Assembly (NCBI RefSeq): GCF_002251735.1 | Contig: NZ_NOXS01000034.1 | Span: 186,376 to 250,375, forward strand | Direction: 5' to 3' | DNA length: 64,000 nt | Source: Elstera cyanobacteriorum | Lineage (GTDB): Bacteria; Pseudomonadota; Alphaproteobacteria; Elsterales; Elsteraceae | Shown: in pieces, positions 1 through 9,800 of the stretch | How the letters are laid out: the number at the start of each line of letters is the position of its first letter | Numbering within the stretch: position 1 is the stretch's first letter | Made by a program: the position numbers and the translations under genes | Notes under the pieces: model-generated | The model's input: only the letters and a program-made list of their open reading frames with translations | The model's database searches: none | Told to the model about the DNA's origin: nothing

Positions 1-629
1 GTATGGCCCCGTCGCCGAAAGGGTCTTACTGGAAAGACGGCATGAAGCTGGGGTACCAGGATGCCGGTTCGTGGACGCTGCTGAAGTCCACGCCGCTGGA
101 TCGCCGCAAGGCCGCCTGGCTCTATGCCCAGTTCACCATTGCCAAGACCACCAGCTTGAAGAAGAGCCACGTGGGCCTGACCTTCATCCGCGAAACGGAT
201 ATTTGGGATAAGAGCTTCACGGAACGCGCCAATAAGCTGGGTGGCCTTGTCGAATTCTACCGCTCGCCCGCGCGCGTGCAGTGGACGCCGACGGGGAACA
301 ATGTGCCGGATTATCCGAAGCTGGCGCAGCTCTGGTGGCAGAACATCGGCGATGCTTCCTCGGGCGCGAAAACCCCGCAAGCGGCGATGGACGCCCTGGC
401 GGCAGCGCAGGATTCGGTGCTGGAACGGCTTGAACGCGCCAATGTTCAAGGCGAATGCGGGCCGAAGCTGAACCCGAAGACCTCGGCGGAAGATTGGTTC
501 AAGAAGGCCGAAGCGGCGGGCACCATCGCACCGCAGCGGAAACTTCAGAACGAAAAGCCGAAGGGCGAAACGGTCGATTACGACACGCTGATCAAGTCGT
601 GGCCGGCAACGCCGCCGAAGAAGGGCTAA
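1..629 (+). CDS. ABC transporter substrate-binding protein, glycerol/sugar type (3' part)
   Basis: This is the C-terminal 208 residues of a periplasmic extracellular solute-binding protein; the reading frame is already open at the left edge, so the start lies outside the window. The residues around GYQDAGSWTLLKSTP and KKSHVGLTFIRETDIW resemble the C-terminal half of the large (about 570-residue) GlpV-type glycerol ABC binding proteins of alphaproteobacteria. It should deliver a polyol or sugar to an inner-membrane ABC importer whose other genes would lie upstream. It is followed by a palindromic repeat, a second long palindrome and a terminator. The substrate is inferred from family resemblance only. 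Confidence 0.75.
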   Translation, partial: MAPSPKGSYWKDGMKLGYQDAGSWTLLKSTPLDRRKAAWLYAQFTIAKTTSLKKSHVGLTFIRETDIWDKSFTERANKLGGLVEFYRSPARVQWTPTGNNVPDYPKLAQLWWQNIGDASSGAKTPQAAMDALAAAQDSVLERLERANVQGECGPKLNPKTSAEDWFKKAEAAGTIAPQRKLQNEKPKGETVDYDTLIKSWPATPPKKG

Positions 630-640
630 GCCTTTCTAGC

Positions 641-683
641 GCAAATCCCGAGCGGGTGGGCTCACCCGCGACGACGCATTTGC
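641..683 (-). repeat. 43-bp dispersed palindromic repeat, copy 1
   Basis: On the minus strand the element begins GCAAATGCGTCGTCGCGGG and ends CCCGCTCGGGATTTGC. The ends pair (GCAAAT with ATTTGC) and an inner stem GCGGGT/ACCCGC closes a 6-nt loop. A second copy of the same length lies at 43166-43208 with 35 of 43 positions identical. Here it sits 12 bp after the stop codon of the binding-protein gene. Confidence 0.8.
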
Positions 684-695
684 AGAAAAACAATA

Positions 696-743
696 GTTTA
701 GAGTGGTTGACGCGAGCCTAAGCGAACGGAAACCACTCTAAAC
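696..743. repeat. long perfect inverted repeat
   Basis: Thirteen-base arms GTTTAGAGTGGTT (696-708) and AACCACTCTAAAC (731-743) are perfect inverted complements around a 22-nt spacer. No T-run follows, so it is not a simple terminator. The TTTAGAG/CTCTAAA ends recall the palindrome after trxA at 10841-10874. Confidence 0.7.
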
Positions 744-753
744 AGACCTCTCT

Positions 754-786
754 GGGGCGCTTCATGCGGGAAGCGCCCTTTTTATT
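754..786 (+). terminator. Rho-independent terminator
   Basis: The stem GGGCGCTT (755-762) pairs with AAGCGCCC (771-778) and is followed by a run of T. It ends transcription of the ABC binding-protein operon and reaches into the 3' end of the convergent tetR gene. Confidence 0.8.
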
Positions 787-1375
787 TTGGGGCCGGGCTT
801 TTGGAAGGAGTAGGCGCGAACACCCCTTCCAGCAAAAGATCGGCCAGCCGGTGCAACTCGGCGGCGGGGGTGCCGTCATAGGCTTGCCCCGCAAGGCCCT
901 GGGTCAAGGCGATAATGGCGGCGGCGCGCAGGTCCGGCGCGTCCCATTCGCCCGTCAGCCGCTCGGTCAAGCGGGCTTGGGAGGCGCGGCGGGTGGCGGC
1001 CAGTTCCGCAATCACCTCCGCCGATGCTTCGGCTGCCGTGAAGAGGCCGATCTGCGCTAGGCAGGCGGGCGGGGCATCGGCGCGGGCGACCAGATCGATG
1101 ATGCCATGCACCATCTGGCGCACGGCTTCCTGCGCTGTCGGCGCGGCGAACGCCTGCGTGCTAACCGCGTCCAACTGCGCCAGATAGCGGCGGACGACGG
1201 CGAGAAACAGCGCATCCTTATTGCCGAAAGCGGCATAGAGGCTAGGGCGGTTGATCCCCATTGCCTCGGTCAGATCATTCAGCGAGGTGGCGCCATACCC
1301 TTTGCGCCGGAACAGGCAGGCGGCCTGTTGCAAGGCGGTTTCGGGGTCGAACTGGCGCGGGCGTCCCGTTGCCAT
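782..1375 (-). CDS. TetR/AcrR family transcriptional regulator
   Basis: A 197-residue one-component regulator. The N-terminal TetR helix-turn-helix spans about residues 8-55 (GYGATSLNDLTEAMGINRPS, then LYAAFGNKDALF), followed by an all-helical ligand and dimer domain. It is transcribed divergently from the SDR gene. Two near-palindromes in the shared intergenic region are its likely operators, so it probably represses itself and the reductase until a small molecule binds. The effector is not evident from sequence. Length and domain order are normal for the family. Confidence 0.9.
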   Translation of the reverse strand: MATGRPRQFDPETALQQAACLFRRKGYGATSLNDLTEAMGINRPSLYAAFGNKDALFLAVVRRYLAQLDAVSTQAFAAPTAQEAVRQMVHGIIDLVARADAPPACLAQIGLFTAAEASAEVIAELAATRRASQARLTERLTGEWDAPDLRAAAIIALTQGLAGQAYDGTPAAELHRLADLLLEGVFAPTPSKSPAPK

Positions 1376-1395
1376 GATTCGTCTCCAGGAATTTC

Positions 1396-1464
1396 TATAC
1401 TGATCGATACATAATCTCCTTGACGGGCGCTGTCGAGACTCCTATTTATGTATCGAACGGTACA
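1396..1464. promoter_or_regulatory. twin TetR operator candidates
   Basis: A perfect 11-bp inverted repeat, TCGATACATAA (1404-1414) and TTATGTATCGA (1446-1456), is centred near 1430 between the divergent tetR and SDR genes. Each arm lies inside a 16-bp imperfect palindrome: TGTATCGAACGGTACA at 1449-1464 and a weaker match on the opposite strand at 1396-1411. This is the usual placement for an autoregulating TetR repressor. Confidence 0.6.
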
Positions 1465-1489
1465 AAAATCTTCCCCCTTGGAGATCATC

Positions 1490-2239
1490 ATGACGAAGAC
1501 GCTTAACGGTAAGATTGCCCTGGTCACCGGCGGCGCGCGCGGCATCGGCGCCGCCACGGTTAAAGCCCTGGCCGACCAAGGCGCCACGGTTGCCCTCAGC
1601 TATTCCGCCTCGGCAACTGCGGCGAACGCCCTAGTGGCCGATGTTGCGGCCCAGGGCGGCACGGCTGCGGCCTTCGCCGCCGATCAGGGCGACGCAGCGG
1701 CGGTGCGCGGGCTGATCGACGCGGTGGTCGCGAAATTCGGCAAGCTCGATATTCTGGTCGCCAATGCCGGTCTGCTGGCGGGCGGCAAGGCGGATGATAC
1801 GAGCGTGGATGTTGCCGCGCTCGACCGGATGTGGGCGGTGAATGTGCAGGGCGTAGTGAATACCGTGCGTGCGGCGGCCCCTGTTCTGGCCGATGGCGGG
1901 CGCATCGTTATCATCGGGTCGGTGGTTGGGGAGCGGGTGCCCTTCGCCGGTCTGGCCGATTATTCGGCGACGAAGGGGGCCGTTAAACTCTATGCCCGGG
2001 GCGTTGCCCGCGATCTGGCGCCGCGCGGCATTACCGTCAATACGGTACAGCCGGGACCGATTGCGACCGATATGAACCCAGAAGACGGCCCCGCCGCCCC
2101 GGCAATGCTGTCGGCCATCGCCCTCGGGCGTTACGGGCGGCCTGAAGAAGTCGCAGCCGGTGTGGCCTTCCTCGCCAGCCCGGCGGCCAGTTTCATCACC
2201 GGGACGGAACTGACCATTGATGGGGGCGTGATCGCGTAA
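1490..2239 (+). CDS. SDR family NAD(P)-dependent oxidoreductase
   Basis: A 249-residue classical short-chain dehydrogenase/reductase. The cofactor loop TGGARGIG is at residues 13-20, NAG at 92-94, and the catalytic Ser144, Tyr158 and Lys162 (YSATK) are all present. It resembles FabG-like reductases that act on carbonyl or hydroxyl groups. An upstream in-frame ATG at 1448 is disfavoured because the GGAG at 1480-1483 sits correctly before the ATG at 1490, and because 1448 lies inside a predicted operator. The divergent TetR gene probably controls it. The substrate is unknown. Confidence 0.9.
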   Translation: MTKTLNGKIALVTGGARGIGAATVKALADQGATVALSYSASATAANALVADVAAQGGTAAAFAADQGDAAAVRGLIDAVVAKFGKLDILVANAGLLAGGKADDTSVDVAALDRMWAVNVQGVVNTVRAAAPVLADGGRIVIIGSVVGERVPFAGLADYSATKGAVKLYARGVARDLAPRGITVNTVQPGPIATDMNPEDGPAAPAMLSAIALGRYGRPEEVAAGVAFLASPAASFITGTELTIDGGVIA

Positions 2240-2256
2240 AACGCCGCGTCTCGGTG

Positions 2257-2290
2257 AAATCGGGGGCATTGCCCCCGATTTTCGTTTTTA
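2257..2290. terminator. bidirectional terminator between SDR and FNR genes
   Basis: AAATCGGGGGC (2257-2267) pairs with GCCCCCGATTT (2271-2281) around a 3-nt loop, with TTCGTTTTT after it on the plus strand and A-rich sequence before it. It separates two convergent genes. Confidence 0.8.
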
Positions 2291-3304
2291 CGCCGCGCCG
2301 GGCACGCCTTTGCTGGTCGAATATTCAAAATGCAGCGCCTCGCCCGGATGAACGATGGCGTGGGCGGCGTGGGCGGCGGATGCGGCTTCGGCGAAGCCCG
2401 ACAGAATCAGCTTCAGCTTGCCCGGGTAGGTCGCGATATCGCCCACCGCAAAAATGCCGGGGGCGGAGGTGGCGGAATTGGCCTGAGTGGTCGCGATTTG
2501 ATTGCGCTCTAGGTTCAACCCCCAGTCGGCAATCGGCCCCAGGGTCATGGCGAGACCGAAGAAGGGCAGCAGGTGATCGGCTTCGAGCGTGCGGCGCTGC
2601 CCGTCGAGGGTTTCGACGATAACGCCCGAAAGCTGGCCGTTCACCCCCTCAAGCCCGGCGAGCTGATAGGGGATGATCATCTCGATCTTGCTGTCTTTGG
2701 CCAATTGATCGAGTTTCGCCGCGCTTTCCGGGGCGGCGCGGAACTTCGGGCGGCGGTGGACGACCTGTACCCGCTCGGCGACCTCGCTCAAGGAAATCGC
2801 CCAATCGACCGCCGAATCGCCACCCCCGGCGATGCAGATCTTTTTGCCGCGAAACGCTTCGCGCCGCTGCACGAAATATTGTACGCCGCCTGTCGCCTCA
2901 TAGGCCTCCAGCCCCTCCAGCGGCGGGCGGTTGGGGCCGAAGGCGCCGCAGCCCGCCGCGACGATCACGACGGGGGCTTCAAGCTCGGTGCCTTTGGAGG
3001 TGGTGATTTTCCAGGTTTCGGCGTCGGTGCGAGTAAGCTGCATCACCTGTTCGCCAAAGTGGAAGACCGGGTTAAACGGTGCCGCCTGCTGCATCAGATT
3101 ATCGATCAGGTCGGCGCCCGAGATGGCGGGATGGGCGGGAATATCGTAGATCGGCTTTTCCGGGTACAGCGCGGTGCATTGCCCGCCTGCGTCGGCCAAC
3201 GTGTCGATCACATGGGTTTTCAGGCGCAGCATGCCGCATTCGAACACCGCGAACAGCCCAACAGGACCCGCGCCGATAATCACCACATCGGTCTTGACCG
3301 TCAT
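2288..3304 (-). CDS. ferredoxin--NADP reductase, thioredoxin-reductase-like type
   Basis: A 338-residue FAD flavoprotein of the TrxR-like FNR family (as in Bacillus YumC and Rhodopseudomonas), which transfers electrons between NADPH and ferredoxin or flavodoxin in the cytoplasm. The FAD motif GAGPVG is at residues 11-16, the NADP motif AGGGDSAVDW near 159-168, and the 2'-phosphate-binding HRRPKFR at 183-189. The redox CxxC of true thioredoxin reductases is absent, as expected for FNR. The start at 3304 has GAGGGA six bases upstream; longer in-frame starts at 3325 and beyond do not match the family's length of about 340 residues. Confidence 0.9.
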   Translation of the reverse strand: MTVKTDVVIIGAGPVGLFAVFECGMLRLKTHVIDTLADAGGQCTALYPEKPIYDIPAHPAISGADLIDNLMQQAAPFNPVFHFGEQVMQLTRTDAETWKITTSKGTELEAPVVIVAAGCGAFGPNRPPLEGLEAYEATGGVQYFVQRREAFRGKKICIAGGGDSAVDWAISLSEVAERVQVVHRRPKFRAAPESAAKLDQLAKDSKIEMIIPYQLAGLEGVNGQLSGVIVETLDGQRRTLEADHLLPFFGLAMTLGPIADWGLNLERNQIATTQANSATSAPGIFAVGDIATYPGKLKLILSGFAEAASAAHAAHAIVHPGEALHFEYSTSKGVPGAA

Positions 3305-3437
3305 CGCTTCCCTCAAAACTGTCATACGCGCAAACCGGCGCGCAGAGTGGCGCGCGCGTTGCGCCGATGCAACCCCCCATGCACTAAGGTTTTCGAGTCT
3401 TTGCGGGCGGGGGCTTTTCGCGTAGCCTGGGGCGGCT

Positions 3438-3926
3438 ATGAAGATTACCGTTCCCTCTGCCGCCGCCTTTTCCTTTACGGCTAAAAGCCTGACCGCCACC
3501 CAAAGCCTAGCCCAAGAGCTGTCGGCCCTGGCCGATAAGGGCGATGTTATCGCGCTGCGCGGTGACCTGGGGATGGGTAAGAGCGCTTTTGCCCGTGCCT
3601 TCATCCAGGCCCGCGCCGGCGTGCCGATCGAGGTGCCCAGCCCGACCTTTACCTTGGTGCAAACCTACGAGCTGCCGTCGGGGCTGATTTCGCATTTCGA
3701 TCTCTACCGCCTGAACGACGCCAGCGACGCTTACGAACTGGGGCTGGACGATGCCTTCGGCGGCATCACGCTGATCGAATGGCCGGAACGCTTGGGCGAT
3801 GGGTTGCCGCGCGATCCGCTGATCATCGATTTCGCCCCTGCCGACGCACCCGATGCCCGCAAGATTAGCCTGCAAGGTGGCACCTCCTGGGCGGGCCGGT
3901 TAGATTTTCTGCGTTTGAAGTTCTGA
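3438..3926 (+). CDS. tsaE: tRNA t6A biosynthesis ATPase TsaE
   Basis: A 162-residue P-loop ATPase that drives the TsaB-TsaD complex making N6-threonylcarbamoyladenosine at position 37 of ANN-decoding tRNAs. The Walker A GDLGMGKS is at residues 42-49, slightly unlike the common GDLGAGKT. PSPTFTLVQTYE and HFDLYRL are family hallmarks, and a terminal IEWPERL is present. It lies 13 bp before addB, an arrangement common in alphaproteobacteria, so the genes are probably co-transcribed. Confidence 0.93.
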   Translation: MKITVPSAAAFSFTAKSLTATQSLAQELSALADKGDVIALRGDLGMGKSAFARAFIQARAGVPIEVPSPTFTLVQTYELPSGLISHFDLYRLNDASDAYELGLDDAFGGITLIEWPERLGDGLPRDPLIIDFAPADAPDARKISLQGGTSWAGRLDFLRLKF

Positions 3927-3939
3927 TCCGGGGGCGGGC

Positions 3940-6876
3940 GTGGCCGTCTATACCATTCCTGCCGGAATAGGCTTTGCCGAGGCACTGGTGCGCGGGCTGC
4001 TGCCGGAAGCGGACCGCGACCCGCTGGCCTTTGCGCGCTTGCGCCTGCTGCTCCCTTCCCGCCGCGCCTGCCGGACGATCCGCGATGCGTTCCTGCGCGC
4101 TGCCGATGGGCGGGCCTTGGTGTTGCCCAGCTTCAGCGCCCTTGGCGATATCGATGAAGACGATCTGACCTTCAGCGATTCGGTGGCGGTCGGCGGTATC
4201 GCGGCCGATCTACCGCCCGCAATTCCAGCGGTGAAGCGTCAGGCGATGCTGGCGCAATTGATCCGGGCGCGCGAACCCGGCCTGCCGCTCGACCGGGCCG
4301 TTGCCCTGGCGGCAGAACTGGCGCGCTTAATGAACCAAGCCCAAGCGGAAGGCCTGGGGTTCGACGCGCTGGTGCGCTTGGTGCCGGAAAACCTCGCCCA
4401 TCACTGGCAGATTACCCTCGATTTCCTGCGCATCGTTACCGAGGCATGGCCGACAATTTTGGCGGCGGAAGACGCGCTCGATCCCATCGACCGCCGCGAC
4501 CGGTTGATCCGCTTGCAAGCGGCGGCCTGGGCAGAGGCACCGCCGCCGGGGCGCATTCTGGTCGCGGGAACAACGGGTAGCCAAAAAGCGGCGCGCGACC
4601 TGATCGCCGTGGTGGCCAACCTTCCCCAAGGCGACGTGATTCTGCCCGGCCTCGATACCGCGATGCCGGAGGATGAATGGGTGGCGCTCCCCACCCACCC
4701 GACGCACCCGCAGTCGGGCTTACAGGATTTACTGGCGGCGATGGGCTTACTGCGCGCGGAGGTTCGCCTCTGGCCGGGGTGTGCTGGGGCCGCCCGAACC
4801 TCGCCCGATCGGGCCGTGTTGCTGGCGGAAGCGCTTTCGGTTGCGGCGCCGGAGGATCGTCCCGCTCCAGTCCTCAATCTCGATGCGGCTTTGGCGGGCG
4901 TTCGCCAAGTGACGGCGGCAACCCCGCAGGAAGAGGCGACGATCATCGCCGTTGCCCTGCGCGAAGCCTTGGAAACCCCGGGCCGGACCGCCGCGCTGAT
5001 TACCCCCGACCGCGACCTTGCCCGCCGGGTGGCGGCGGAACTGGCGCGCTACGGTGTGCGCTGCGACGATTCGGCGGGGCAACCGCTCAGCGGGTCGGTC
5101 CCCGGCGTTTTCCTGCGCTTGCTGGCGGAAGCCGCGCGCGACCGTCTGGCCCCGGCGCCGCTGCTGGCGCTGTTGAAACACCCGCTGACCGGCCTCGGCC
5201 TCGATTTGCCGGAAGCGCGGCGGCGGGCGCAATTGCTCGAACGCTTGTTGTTGCGCGGCCCCCGCCCTGGGCCGGGGCTTGCCGGATTGCGGGCCGCAGC
5301 GGCAGAGCTTAAAAAACCGTCGCCGGACCTCACCGATTATCTCGATCGGTTGGCCGAGGCGCTAGGGCCATGGGAGGCGGCCTTGGCGCAACCGGGGCAA
5401 TCGTTCCGCGCGTTGCTACTGGCGCATCTGACCGCTGCCGAAGCCTTTTGCCGCACCGACGATCAAGCGGGGGAAGAGCGGCTGTGGGCGGGGCCAGCGG
5501 GGGAAGCTGCGGCGGATTTCCTCGCCGATCTCGTCGATAACGCGGGCGCTCTGACCCTCGACGATCCCGCCGAATTTCCGGCGCTATTGATGAGCTTCAT
5601 GGTGCCGGTCGCGGTGCGGCAAGTCTATGACCGCCACCCACGCCTTGCCATTCTCGGGCCGCTCGAAGCGCGCCTCGCTCGGCCCGATCTGATGATCCTG
5701 GCGGGTTTGAACGAGGGCACGTGGCCGAAGGAGCCGCCGGGCGATCCCTGGATGTCGCGCCCGATGCGTCAAGCCTTCGGCCTGCCCGCGCTGGAACGGC
5801 GCATTGGTCTTTCGGCGCATGATTTCGTGCAGGCGGCGATGGCGCCGGAGGTGATTTTCTCCCGCGCCGAACGGGTGGACGGCACCCCGACTGTGCCGTC
5901 GCGCTGGTTGCAACGCTTGGGCGTGCTGCTGGCCGGGCAGCAGCGGACCCTGGCGGGCTCGGCGCTGCCTAGTTGGGCGGCGGCGCTCGATGCCCCGGCC
6001 CGCTATGCGCCGCAACCCGCGCCGATGCCCTGCCCGCCAGTGGCGAGCCGCCCGCGCACGCTGTTCGTGACGGATATCGAGCTGTGGCGGCGCGATCCCT
6101 ATGCGCTCTATGCAAAGCGCATCCTGGGGCTGAAAGCGCTTGACCCGTTGGATGCCGATCCCGGCGCAGCCGACCGGGGGCAGGTGATCCACGCGGCGCT
6201 CGATGCCTTCGTGAAAGCCTATCCCGACGCGCTGCCGGTCGATGCGCTGGCCAAGCTGCTGGAGATCGGGCATCGTGAATTCGGCTCGCTGCTTGCCTCC
6301 CCCAGTTTGCACGCCTTTTGGTGGCCCCGCTTCGAACGGGTGGCGGAGTGGTTCCTGGCCGAAGAAAGCCGCCGTCGGGCCGATATCGCCAGCCTCGCCA
6401 CGGAAACCGAGGGCGGCTTGACCCTGGCCGGACGGGCGGGGGATTTCACCTTGAAGGCCAAGGCCGACCGGATCGAATATCTGACCGATGGTACCTATCG
6501 CATCGTCGATTACAAAACCGGCGCCCCGCCGCCGGAAAAGGACGTGCTGGCGGGCTATGCACCGCAGTTGCCGCTGGAAGCCTTGATCGCGGAAGGTGGC
6601 GGTTTCGCCCGGCTCCCTGCCAAGCCGGTCGCGGGGCTGGAGTTTTGGCAGCTTTCTGGCGGTGCGACCCCCGGTAAGATCGTGCCGATTAAGGCCGGGA
6701 TGGCCGCGCTGCTCGATGAAACCCGCGACGGTCTTGCCTCGCTGATCGACCAATATGATCAGCCTGAGACACCCTATCCGGTCGCCCCGCGCCCGCAGTT
6801 CGCGCCGCGCTTTTCCGATTACGCCCATCTGGCCCGTGTGGCGGAATGGAGTGGCGATGGGGAGGCGGAGGAATGA
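3940..6876 (+). CDS. addB: double-strand break repair protein AddB
   Basis: A 978-residue subunit of the AddAB helicase-nuclease, which resects DNA double-strand ends for RecA-dependent recombination. It has a degenerate UvrD-like N-terminal part and a C-terminal RecB-type PD-(D/E)XK nuclease domain with VDYKTG near residue 858 and a conserved DIELWRRDPYALYAKRILGL segment before it. Translation begins at GTG. The stop overlaps the addA start as ATGA, indicating coupled translation and 1:1 expression. Length fits alphaproteobacterial AddB of about 1,000 residues. Confidence 0.93.
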   Translation: MAVYTIPAGIGFAEALVRGLLPEADRDPLAFARLRLLLPSRRACRTIRDAFLRAADGRALVLPSFSALGDIDEDDLTFSDSVAVGGIAADLPPAIPAVKRQAMLAQLIRAREPGLPLDRAVALAAELARLMNQAQAEGLGFDALVRLVPENLAHHWQITLDFLRIVTEAWPTILAAEDALDPIDRRDRLIRLQAAAWAEAPPPGRILVAGTTGSQKAARDLIAVVANLPQGDVILPGLDTAMPEDEWVALPTHPTHPQSGLQDLLAAMGLLRAEVRLWPGCAGAARTSPDRAVLLAEALSVAAPEDRPAPVLNLDAALAGVRQVTAATPQEEATIIAVALREALETPGRTAALITPDRDLARRVAAELARYGVRCDDSAGQPLSGSVPGVFLRLLAEAARDRLAPAPLLALLKHPLTGLGLDLPEARRRAQLLERLLLRGPRPGPGLAGLRAAAAELKKPSPDLTDYLDRLAEALGPWEAALAQPGQSFRALLLAHLTAAEAFCRTDDQAGEERLWAGPAGEAAADFLADLVDNAGALTLDDPAEFPALLMSFMVPVAVRQVYDRHPRLAILGPLEARLARPDLMILAGLNEGTWPKEPPGDPWMSRPMRQAFGLPALERRIGLSAHDFVQAAMAPEVIFSRAERVDGTPTVPSRWLQRLGVLLAGQQRTLAGSALPSWAAALDAPARYAPQPAPMPCPPVASRPRTLFVTDIELWRRDPYALYAKRILGLKALDPLDADPGAADRGQVIHAALDAFVKAYPDALPVDALAKLLEIGHREFGSLLASPSLHAFWWPRFERVAEWFLAEESRRRADIASLATETEGGLTLAGRAGDFTLKAKADRIEYLTDGTYRIVDYKTGAPPPEKDVLAGYAPQLPLEALIAEGGGFARLPAKPVAGLEFWQLSGGATPGKIVPIKAGMAALLDETRDGLASLIDQYDQPETPYPVAPRPQFAPRFSDYAHLARVAEWSGDGEAEE

Positions 6877-9800
6877 GCGCGCTCGACCAAAACCGCCAAG
6901 CGGTGATCGACGCCGCGACGGCCCGGCAGACGGCGGCGACCGTCCCTGACCGTTCGGTCTGGGTGGCGGCGTCGGCGGGCACGGGGAAGACCAGCGTGCT
7001 CACCCGCCGCGTGCTGCGCCTGCTGCTGGCGGGCACGGCGCCGCACCGCATCCTGTGCATCACCTATACCAAGGCCGCCGCTGCCGAAATGGAAAAGCGG
7101 CTGATGGAAGATTTGGGCAAATGGGCTAGCCAGCCCTTACCGGATCTCATCGCCGCCCTCACCAAGCTCGCAGGCGGCACCCCGCCGCAGGACGTCGAAC
7201 TGCGCCGCGCCCGGCAACTCTTCGGGCTGGTGCTGGAATCGCCGGGCGGGCTGAAAATCCTAACCATCCATTCCTTTTGCCAGTCGGTGCTGGCGCGCTT
7301 TCCGCTCGAAGCCGGGCTGCCGCCGCATTTCCAGGCGATGGACGAGGCCAGCGCCGAAGAACTGCTGCTGGATGCGCGCGAACAGGTGCTGGCCGAAGCG
7401 CGCGGTGGCGCCGGGCTGGCCGACCTTGGCGCCGCCTTGCAGATCGTCGCCGACCGGCTAAACGAAGATAGTTTTCACCAACTGCTGAAAACCTTAGTGG
7501 CAGAGCGCGGGCATTGGATGCGCCGCTTAGCGGCGACCGATGGGATCGACCCGCTGATAGCTGCCCTGGCGGCGCGGTTGGAGGTTGATCCCAGCGCCTC
7601 CCCCGCCGCACTTTGGCAAGCCGCCTTCAACGCAACCGTCGCCCAGGCCGATCAGCTCAGAACGGCGGCGCGCGCGCTGGGGCAGGGGACGGGCAAGACG
7701 GATAAAGCGTCCGCCGAAACCCTGCTGGCCTTTGCCGCCGAACCCTCGCCGCTCGGGTTCGAGGTGTATCGGTCGGTCTTTCTGACCGATAAAGGCACGA
7801 TTCGCAAAAGCCTCTGCACCAAGTCGGTCCAGGCGGCGGCCCCCGATGTTGCCGATTGGCTGGGCACGGAAGCCGAACGGCTGCTGCGGGTGCAGGACGC
7901 CGTGCGCCGGGCGGAAATCTTTACCGGCACCGCCGCGCTGATCCGCCTGGGCGCGGCCATTCTCGCCGCCTATAGCGCGATGAAGCGCCAGCGCGCCTGG
8001 TTGGATTACGACGATCTCATCCTGCATACGGTGCAGCTTCTCGCCCGCGACGGCGGCGTGTCCTGGGTGCTGTTCAAGCTCGACGGCGGGCTTGATCATA
8101 TCTTGATCGACGAGGCACAGGACACAAACCCCGACCAATGGCAAATCGTCCGCCTGCTGGCGCAGGAGTTTTTTGCGGGTCAAAGCCGGGCCGAAGGTAT
8201 CCGCACGCTTTTTGTCGTCGGGGACGCCAAACAGTCGATCTATAGCTTTCAAGGCGCCGATCCGCGCGCCTTCCAGACCATGCGCCAGGCCTTTACCGAT
8301 CTCTTAGCGCAGGTGGAGCGTCGGCTTTGGGTCGAAAGTCTCGATCATTCCTTCCGCTCGACCTCCGTCGTGCTGGAAACGGTGGACCGGGTGTTTACGG
8401 CCCCCGAGGCGGCGGCGGGCGTGGTGGAAGCGGGGGCGCCGCTGCGTCACGAAGTCTCTCGTCTGGGCGAAGCCGGGTTGGTCGAACTCTGGCCCGTGCT
8501 GCCCAAACGCGCCCCGGAAGACCCGGCAGGCGGCGATTGGAAGCTGCCGCTGCGGCGGGAAGGGGCGAGCAATCCGCCCGCCCTGGTCGCCCGCGTCATC
8601 GCCCGGCGCATCCGCGCGTGGCTCGATCATGGGGAAGAACTCACCGCCAAGGGCCGCCCGGTGCGCGCCGGGGATATCCTCATTCTCGTGCGGCGGCGCG
8701 GCGCGTTTGTCGGCGAGTTGGTGCGCGCCCTGAAACAGGAAGCGGTGCCGGTGGCCGGGGCGGATCGGCTGCGGCTGACGGCGCATCTGGCGGTCATGGA
8801 TCTGCTGGCGCTCGGGCGCTTTCTGCTGCTGCCCGCCGATGATCTATCGCTCGCCTGCCTGCTGAAATCGCCGCTGATTGGCCTGACGGAAGAGGCGTTG
8901 TTCCACGCCGCCCAGGGCCGCGAGGGCCAAAGCCTGTGGCACGCCCTACGCGCGCGGGCGGCGGACCTTCCGGCGCTGAAGGCGGCGGAAGATCGGCTTA
9001 ACCGCTGGCGCGCCAAGGTCGATTTCGCCCGGCCTTACGAGTTCTACGCCGAAATCCTGGGCCGCGAGGGTGGGCGCAAGGCGCTGCTGGAGCGGCTGGG
9101 GGCGGAAGCCGCCGACCCGATTGACGAGTTTCTTAATCAAGCCCTGGCGTTCGAGCGCATCCATACCCCCAGCCTGCAAGGCTTTATCCATTGGCTTGAC
9201 CTGTCGGACCAGGAAATCAAGCGCGACAGCGACACCGCCGGGCGCAACGAAGTGCGCATCATGACGGTGCATGGCGCCAAAGGCTTGCAGGCGCCCATCG
9301 TTTTTCTGCCCGATTGCGCCAGCGCGCCGAAAAGCCGCCGCACGCTGTTCTGGCCGGAAGAGAGCGACTGGGGGCCGGTCTGGTCGCCGCGTAAGGCGGA
9401 CGATGATCCCGTTACGGCTGCCCTGCGAGACGCGCAGGCCGACCAGGAAGCGGCGGAATATCGCCGTCTGCTCTATGTCGCCCTCACCCGTGCTGAAGAC
9501 CGGCTTTATGTCACCGGCTGGCTTGGCGCGCGGGAGGAGGAGGCGAAAGACGGCACGTGGTACGCGCTGATCCAATCGGTGCTCGATCCGATGGCGGCGC
9601 GCGGGGAGGCCGAGACCCTCGATCTCGATTTCACCGCCGATGGCGCGCCGGAATGGGCGGGGAAGGGCGTGCGCCTTGCGACCCCGCAGCAGGTGCCGCC
9701 TCAGGATAAGGCGCCGGCGGTTGCCGCCGTGGCGGAAGGCGGGGCGCCCCCCGCGTGGCTGTTCGCGCCGCCGCCGGAAGAGCCGACCCCGAGCCGCCCG

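Noticed and set aside
5584-6828. 414-residue minus-strand frame over addB
   Set aside because: Antisense shadow; basic, histidine-rich composition is typical of reversed GC-rich codons.
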